Position numbers and translations under genes: made by a program. The notes under the pieces are model-generated. The model was given only the letters and a program-made list of their open reading frames with translations. It ran no database searches and was not told where the DNA came from. Positions 30,298 to 33,873 of a stretch of DNA of 33,873 bases are shown piece after piece; within the stretch, counting starts at the first letter, position 1; each line of letters opens with the position of its first letter. The DNA comes from Candidatus Gastranaerophilales bacterium (GTDB lineage: Bacteria; Cyanobacteriota; Vampirovibrionia; Gastranaerophilales; Gastranaerophilaceae): NCBI GenBank assembly GCA_900752845.1, contig CAADWU010000145.1:1-33873 (forward strand). The letters are read 5' to 3'.

Positions 30298-32946
30298 TTA
30301 AGCCTTTAAAGACTCTATCAAATCTGAGATTGTTTTTTCTTGGACTTCAATCTCAGCTATTCTGGATTTTGTTTGTTCGATTAACTCTTGCGGTGCATTA
30401 GCTACGAACTTAGGGTTGTTTATTCTGCCTGAAAGCGATTTTTTTTCATTTACAAGCTTGTCTAATTTCTTTTGCTGACGTGCAATTTCAGCGTCAAGGT
30501 CAATTAAATCAGCAAGAGGCAATATTATTTTTGAAGCTGAAACAACTGCTGTTGCTGATTTTGGAGGTACAGGAGCATTCATATCATTGTAAGATATGTT
30601 TTCAACCCTTGCAAGTCGCTTAATATATGCTTCAATAGCTTCAAAAATTGGTTTTTCCGCTTTTTCTGCTCTTATTTCAATATCACATTTTACAGAAGGT
30701 GAGATATTAAAACTTTGACGAACGTTTCTTAAAGAAGTAATTGTTTCAAAAACAAGTTCCATTTCTTCAGCTTCTTTTGGGAATTCCAATTCTTCTTTAA
30801 AATTCGGGAACTCAGCAACAATAATAGCTTTAATCTCTGTTTGTTTTGGTATAAGCTGCCATACACGTTCTGTGATATGAGGCATAATAGGATGAAGCAT
30901 TCTTAATGCCATATCAAGAACATAACGTAAAACTCTTTGTGTGTTAGCTTTTAATTCTGCATCTTGTAATTGAATTTTTGCAATTTCAACATACCAGTCG
31001 CAATATGAATTCCAGAAGAAATCATAAAGAATATGCGCAGTTTCGCCAATTCTGAATTCTTTTATATTTTCATTAATTTCTTTTGCAGTTTTATTGAGTT
31101 TGTCTAAAATCCATTTATCGGCAATTGTAAGTTTATCAAAATCAATGTCTTTATTATCTACACCGTCAAGGTTCATTAATACAAAACGTGAAGCATTCCA
31201 GATTTTATTTGCAAAGTTTCTGCCGTATTCAAATCTTTCTTCACTCATTTTGATATCCTGACCGCCGTATGTACATAAAGAAGTCATAGTAAATCTCAAT
31301 GCATCACAGCCGTACTTATCAATAATTTTTACGGGATCAATTGTGTTGCCTTTAGATTTAGACATTTTCTGTCCTTTTTCATCACGAATAAGTCCGTGAA
31401 TATAAACTGTAGAAAACGGAGCTTTCCCTGTGAATTCCAATCCCATAGTAATCATTCTTGCAACCCAGAAGAAGATAATATCAAAACCTGTTACAAGTGT
31501 TGTTGTAGGGTAGAATTTTTTAAAGTCATCACTTTCGGTATCGGGCCAGCCCATTGTTGAGAAAGGCCACAAACCTGATGAGAACCAAGTATCAAGAACA
31601 TCACTGTCTTGAGTATAATTAGCGGGATCAGGATTTTCTTTAGCAACAACCATTTCACCTGTTTCATTGTGATAGTATGCCGGAATTTGATGTCCCCACC
31701 ATAGCTGGCGTGAAATACACCAGTCACGGATGTTTTCCATCCAGCCTAAATAATTCTTTTCCCATCTGTCAGGAACGAATTTTATTCTGCCGTCTTTAAC
31801 AGCTGCGATAGCCTCTTTTGCAAGAGGTTCCATTTTAACAAACCATTGTTCGGAAAGAAGCGGTTCAATTGTAGTACCGCAGCGCTGGCATTTACCAACG
31901 TTATGTTCGTGATCTCTTGTTCTTAAAAGGAAGTTTTCATAAGAAAGCATTCCGATAATTTTTTCTCTTGCTTCATATCTATCCAAACCGTGTAATGATT
32001 GAGGAACTTCGCCGCAAGCTTTCATTTTACCTTCTGTATCAATGACCCATACAGGTTTTAAGCCATGTCGCTTTCCAACCTCAAAGTCGTTAGGATCATG
32101 TGCAGGCGTAATTTTAACAGCACCTGTACCAAAGTTTTTATCAACATATTCATCCGCAATAATAGGAATTTCTCTGCCTGATAAAGGAATTACAACAGTT
32201 TTTCCGATTAACTCCGAGTATTTATGGTCAGACGGATGAACTGCAATTGCAACATCACCGAAAATAGTTTCAGGACGTGTAGTAGCAACTATAATCGCTC
32301 CATGTTCTCCTTTCAACGGGTAAGAAATTTCCCACATATGTCCCTGTTCTGTAGCATATTCTGTTTCTACGTCAGAAATAGCACTGTTACAGCGTGGGCA
32401 CCAGTTTACAATATATTTTCCTTTATAAATTAGTCCTTTTTCGTAAAGTTTTATAAAAACTTCTTTAACAGCTTCAGAACAGCCTTCATCAAACGTAAAA
32501 CGTTCTCTTGTTCTGTCAAAAGAAGCACCTAACCTTTTGCATTGGTCTAAGATAGCTGATTTATGTTCATTTGCCCATTTCCAGGTTTCTTCAAGAAATT
32601 TTTCACGACCCAAATCGTAACGTGAAACTCCTTGTTCTCTAAGTTTTTTCTCAACAACATTTTGTGTTGCGATACCTGCATGGTCAGTCCCCGGAAGCCA
32701 GAGTGTTTCGTATCCTGACATTCTGTGATAACGTGTTAGTATATCTTGCAAAGTTTCATCCAAAGCGTGTCCCATATGAAGCACACCTGTAACGTTTGGA
32801 GGAGGAATTACTATAGAATAAGGCGGTTTGTCGCTTTTTGCATCAGCCTTAAAAAATTCTCCCTTTTCCCAAAATTTATAAATACTTTCTTCTGTTTCTT
32901 TTGCATCATAAACTGTAGGTAAATCATCAATTTTAGTCGCTGTCAT
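30298..32946 (-). CDS. valS: Valyl-tRNA synthetase
   Basis: An 882-aa class Ia synthetase that charges tRNA-Val. Seen: PPPNVTGVLHMGHAL with the HIGH-type HMGH at residues 57-60, the CP1 editing domain (TTRPETIFGDVAIAVHP), GTDHAGIATQ, the zinc-type Cys pairs (NWCPRCN, KCQRCGT), KMSKSKGN, a DALR-type anticodon domain, and the C-terminal ValS coiled-coil arm (EIARQQKKLDKLVNEKKSLS). Length is canonical. AAGGAA precedes the ATG at 32946; a 10-bp inverted repeat in the leader could mask it. No T-box was recognised. Confidence 0.97.
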   Translation of the reverse strand: MTATKIDDLPTVYDAKETEESIYKFWEKGEFFKADAKSDKPPYSIVIPPPNVTGVLHMGHALDETLQDILTRYHRMSGYETLWLPGTDHAGIATQNVVEKKLREQGVSRYDLGREKFLEETWKWANEHKSAILDQCKRLGASFDRTRERFTFDEGCSEAVKEVFIKLYEKGLIYKGKYIVNWCPRCNSAISDVETEYATEQGHMWEISYPLKGEHGAIIVATTRPETIFGDVAIAVHPSDHKYSELIGKTVVIPLSGREIPIIADEYVDKNFGTGAVKITPAHDPNDFEVGKRHGLKPVWVIDTEGKMKACGEVPQSLHGLDRYEAREKIIGMLSYENFLLRTRDHEHNVGKCQRCGTTIEPLLSEQWFVKMEPLAKEAIAAVKDGRIKFVPDRWEKNYLGWMENIRDWCISRQLWWGHQIPAYYHNETGEMVVAKENPDPANYTQDSDVLDTWFSSGLWPFSTMGWPDTESDDFKKFYPTTTLVTGFDIIFFWVARMITMGLEFTGKAPFSTVYIHGLIRDEKGQKMSKSKGNTIDPVKIIDKYGCDALRFTMTSLCTYGGQDIKMSEERFEYGRNFANKIWNASRFVLMNLDGVDNKDIDFDKLTIADKWILDKLNKTAKEINENIKEFRIGETAHILYDFFWNSYCDWYVEIAKIQLQDAELKANTQRVLRYVLDMALRMLHPIMPHITERVWQLIPKQTEIKAIIVAEFPNFKEELEFPKEAEEMELVFETITSLRNVRQSFNISPSVKCDIEIRAEKAEKPIFEAIEAYIKRLARVENISYNDMNAPVPPKSATAVVSASKIILPLADLIDLDAEIARQQKKLDKLVNEKKSLSGRINNPKFVANAPQELIEQTKSRIAEIEVQEKTISDLIESLKA

Positions 32947-32949
32947 ATA

Positions 32950-33005
32950 AAAATTCCTTCTTAGTTTTATCGTATATTAAAACGATATCACAAAAAAGGA
33001 ATTTT
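32950..33005 (-). promoter_or_regulatory. Nested inverted repeats in the valS leader, covering the SD
   Basis: AAAATTCCTT (32950-32959) and AAGGAATTTT (32996-33005) are a perfect 10-bp inverted repeat; between them TATCGT and ACGATA form a second, 6-bp stem. On the valS mRNA the AAGGAA at 32959-32954 is the ribosome site, so the long stem would sequester it. Whether the distal arm is transcribed depends on the unmapped start site. Confidence 0.4.
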
Positions 33006-33027
33006 ATAAAACCATAATAAAAAACAA

Positions 33028-33816
33028 TTACTTCCACTCTAAAGAAATATCACGTTTTAAATAATCCATATTTTCGTTAGTAATTACCCAGGCTGTACAG
33101 CTAACCCCATTTGTGTTGGTTGTATCATTATAAATACATTTTGAACCATATTTGCTTATTGTACCCGGTAAACCCGACGGGTAAATCCCATCCTTAGTTA
33201 CCATAAATCCGAAATAATCAACTCCTGCCCTATTTGGTTTTTTGTACCCGTTAATATCCACGTATATGCTGCCGCAAACTCTTGAGAGAGGGCCTTTCCC
33301 ATCTTTGCTTGAATCAAATTCACACCCGCTGCCTGCACTCCAAAATGCAAAAGCTGTTCCATCAGCAAGCATACCCCGAGCATAAACACTGTGCGAAGAT
33401 GGCTGCCAAGCAAACGAAGGTCCGTTCAATGATTTATATGTACCATCATAAAAGCAGCCTCTATTTGTGTTACAATCCTTAACCTTTAATAAATAAGGCT
33501 TCATAATGTTATAAAGTTTCTGAGCACCTATTGATGTGTCTTCAGTTCCTATATCCCAGTCTTCTGCTGATCCGTTCGCTTCTACTGCCATTAGAAAAGC
33601 TTGAGAAAAAACAGTATAAGATTTCTTTAACTGAGTAACAGCAACTCTTTCCTGATTATTTTGAATAAGTACGGGCATAGTCATTGCCGCAACAACACCT
33701 ATAATACCGAGAGTAATTAATACTTCAGCAAGAGTAAATGCACAACGATAAATATCTAACGTAAAATCCTTACGACAGGAGCTTAAACGGTTGCCCCCCC
33801 CCCGAGTGCTACGCAC
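33028..33816 (-). CDS. Pseudopilin-like protein (paralogue 4), probably phase-variable
   Basis: From a GTG at 33816 the frame is 262 codons and runs through a G10 tract (GGG), then NRLSSCRKDFTLDIYRCA and the prepilin motif FTLAEVLITLGIIG with a hydrophobic helix. The later part has paired Cys, the VDING/PN/GVDYFGF loop (Val replaces the usual Arg) and the ending SCTAWVITNENMDYLK shared with the pilin at 25132. The GTG has no SD. An ATG at 33824 reads MATCVAL into the tract and stops at 33785-33783 with ten G; eleven or eight G joins it to the pilin with a 29-residue leader. The frame of the GTG is open now, so low expression in the present state cannot be excluded. Identity as a pilin is firm; switching is inferred. 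Confidence 0.82.
   Translation of the reverse strand: MRSTRGGGNRLSSCRKDFTLDIYRCAFTLAEVLITLGIIGVVAAMTMPVLIQNNQERVAVTQLKKSYTVFSQAFLMAVEANGSAEDWDIGTEDTSIGAQKLYNIMKPYLLKVKDCNTNRGCFYDGTYKSLNGPSFAWQPSSHSVYARGMLADGTAFAFWSAGSGCEFDSSKDGKGPLSRVCGSIYVDINGYKKPNRAGVDYFGFMVTKDGIYPSGLPGTISKYGSKCIYNDTTNTNGVSCTAWVITNENMDYLKRDISLEWK
33794..33803. repeat. C10/G10 homopolymer tract, locus 3
   Basis: Ten C on the plus strand (ten G in the coding strand) at the 5' end of the pilin gene. Left flank ACAGGAGCTTAAA is shared with locus 1 and GGTTG with locus 2; the right flank CTACGCACGTAG matches locus 2 at 10 of 12 bases. Confidence 0.9.
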
Positions 33817-33853
33817 GTAGCCATGTTAATATGGCTTGGTAACAGGTTACCAA
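33808..33853. repeat. Three consecutive inverted repeats upstream of the pilin G-tract
   Basis: GCTACG-CA-CGTAGC (33808-33821), AGCCAT-(6)-ATGGCT (33819-33836) and TTGGTAAC-AG-GTTACCAA (33836-33853), the last with an 8-bp perfect stem. They abut or overlap by one to three bases and cover the region expected to hold the pilin promoter and leader. Confidence 0.7.
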
Positions 33854-33873
33854 TACATGCAGAAGCTTTTTTA

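Noticed and set aside
30298..33005. T-box control of valS
   Set aside because: The leader is under 100 nt to the upstream gene and shows no T-box bulge sequence, specifier loop or antiterminator.

Overview
The window looks like a chromosomal segment of a gut-type non-photosynthetic cyanobacterial relative (Gastranaerophilales / Vampirovibrionia, formerly Melainabacteria). This is inferred from the low-GC coding style, several short pseudopilins that share an AFTLAEVLITLGIIG leader, a flagellar-type export operon, and a diderm AsmA-like protein. No rRNA, tRNA, IS element or CRISPR array was seen.

Layout. 1-1700: the 5' end of a pilin-like gene running off the left edge, then two pseudopilin genes on the minus strand. 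1.7-4.25 kb: a tight, overlapping bioF-bioG-bioC operon. 4.3-7.0 kb: small hypothetical proteins and aroQ. 7.2-9.4 kb: a PAS/histidine-kinase-like protein that lacks its phospho-acceptor His, translationally coupled to a MalK/MsmX-type ABC ATPase, followed by a convergent 57-codon ORF. 9.7-14.8 kb: rubrerythrin and a 1484-residue AsmA/TamB-like protein. 14.8-21.0 kb (minus): fliE-fliF-fliG-like-fliH-flhA, then yidD. 21.1-24.9 kb: dCMP deaminase, a glycosyltransferase, purH and a coiled-coil protein. 25.0-28.8 kb: a pseudopilin (plus) convergent with a four-gene minus-strand cluster. That cluster encodes two related coiled-coil proteins with matching N and C termini (one with a 300-residue insert), a Gly/Ala-rich protein and a 90-aa basic protein. 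29-33 kb: ribosomal protein S1 and valS. 33.0-33.8 kb: another pseudopilin.

The most striking signal is a set of three homopolymer tracts, each exactly C10 on the plus strand (74-83, 25017-25026, 33794-33803). Each lies a few codons after an ATG and just before, or near the expected start of, a pseudopilin reading frame. At the first two loci that ATG has a strong Shine-Dalgarno. At all three loci the ATG frame with 10 bases hits a stop shortly after the tract, a 9-base tract also hits a stop, and only 11 (or 8) bases joins the ATG to the open downstream frame. This is the signature expected of slipped-strand phase variation, or of programmed or transcriptional slippage, controlling surface pseudopilins. 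Two of the three tracts also sit in a recognisable mini-repeat (GGTTG-C10-G, then CTACnnACGTAG) whose orientation relative to the pilin gene differs between loci.

Other points: four genes have a -10 box so close to the start codon that their mRNAs should be leaderless or nearly so, including a back-to-back promoter pair between a pilin gene and bioF. Several leaders carry inverted repeats that could cover the ribosome binding site.
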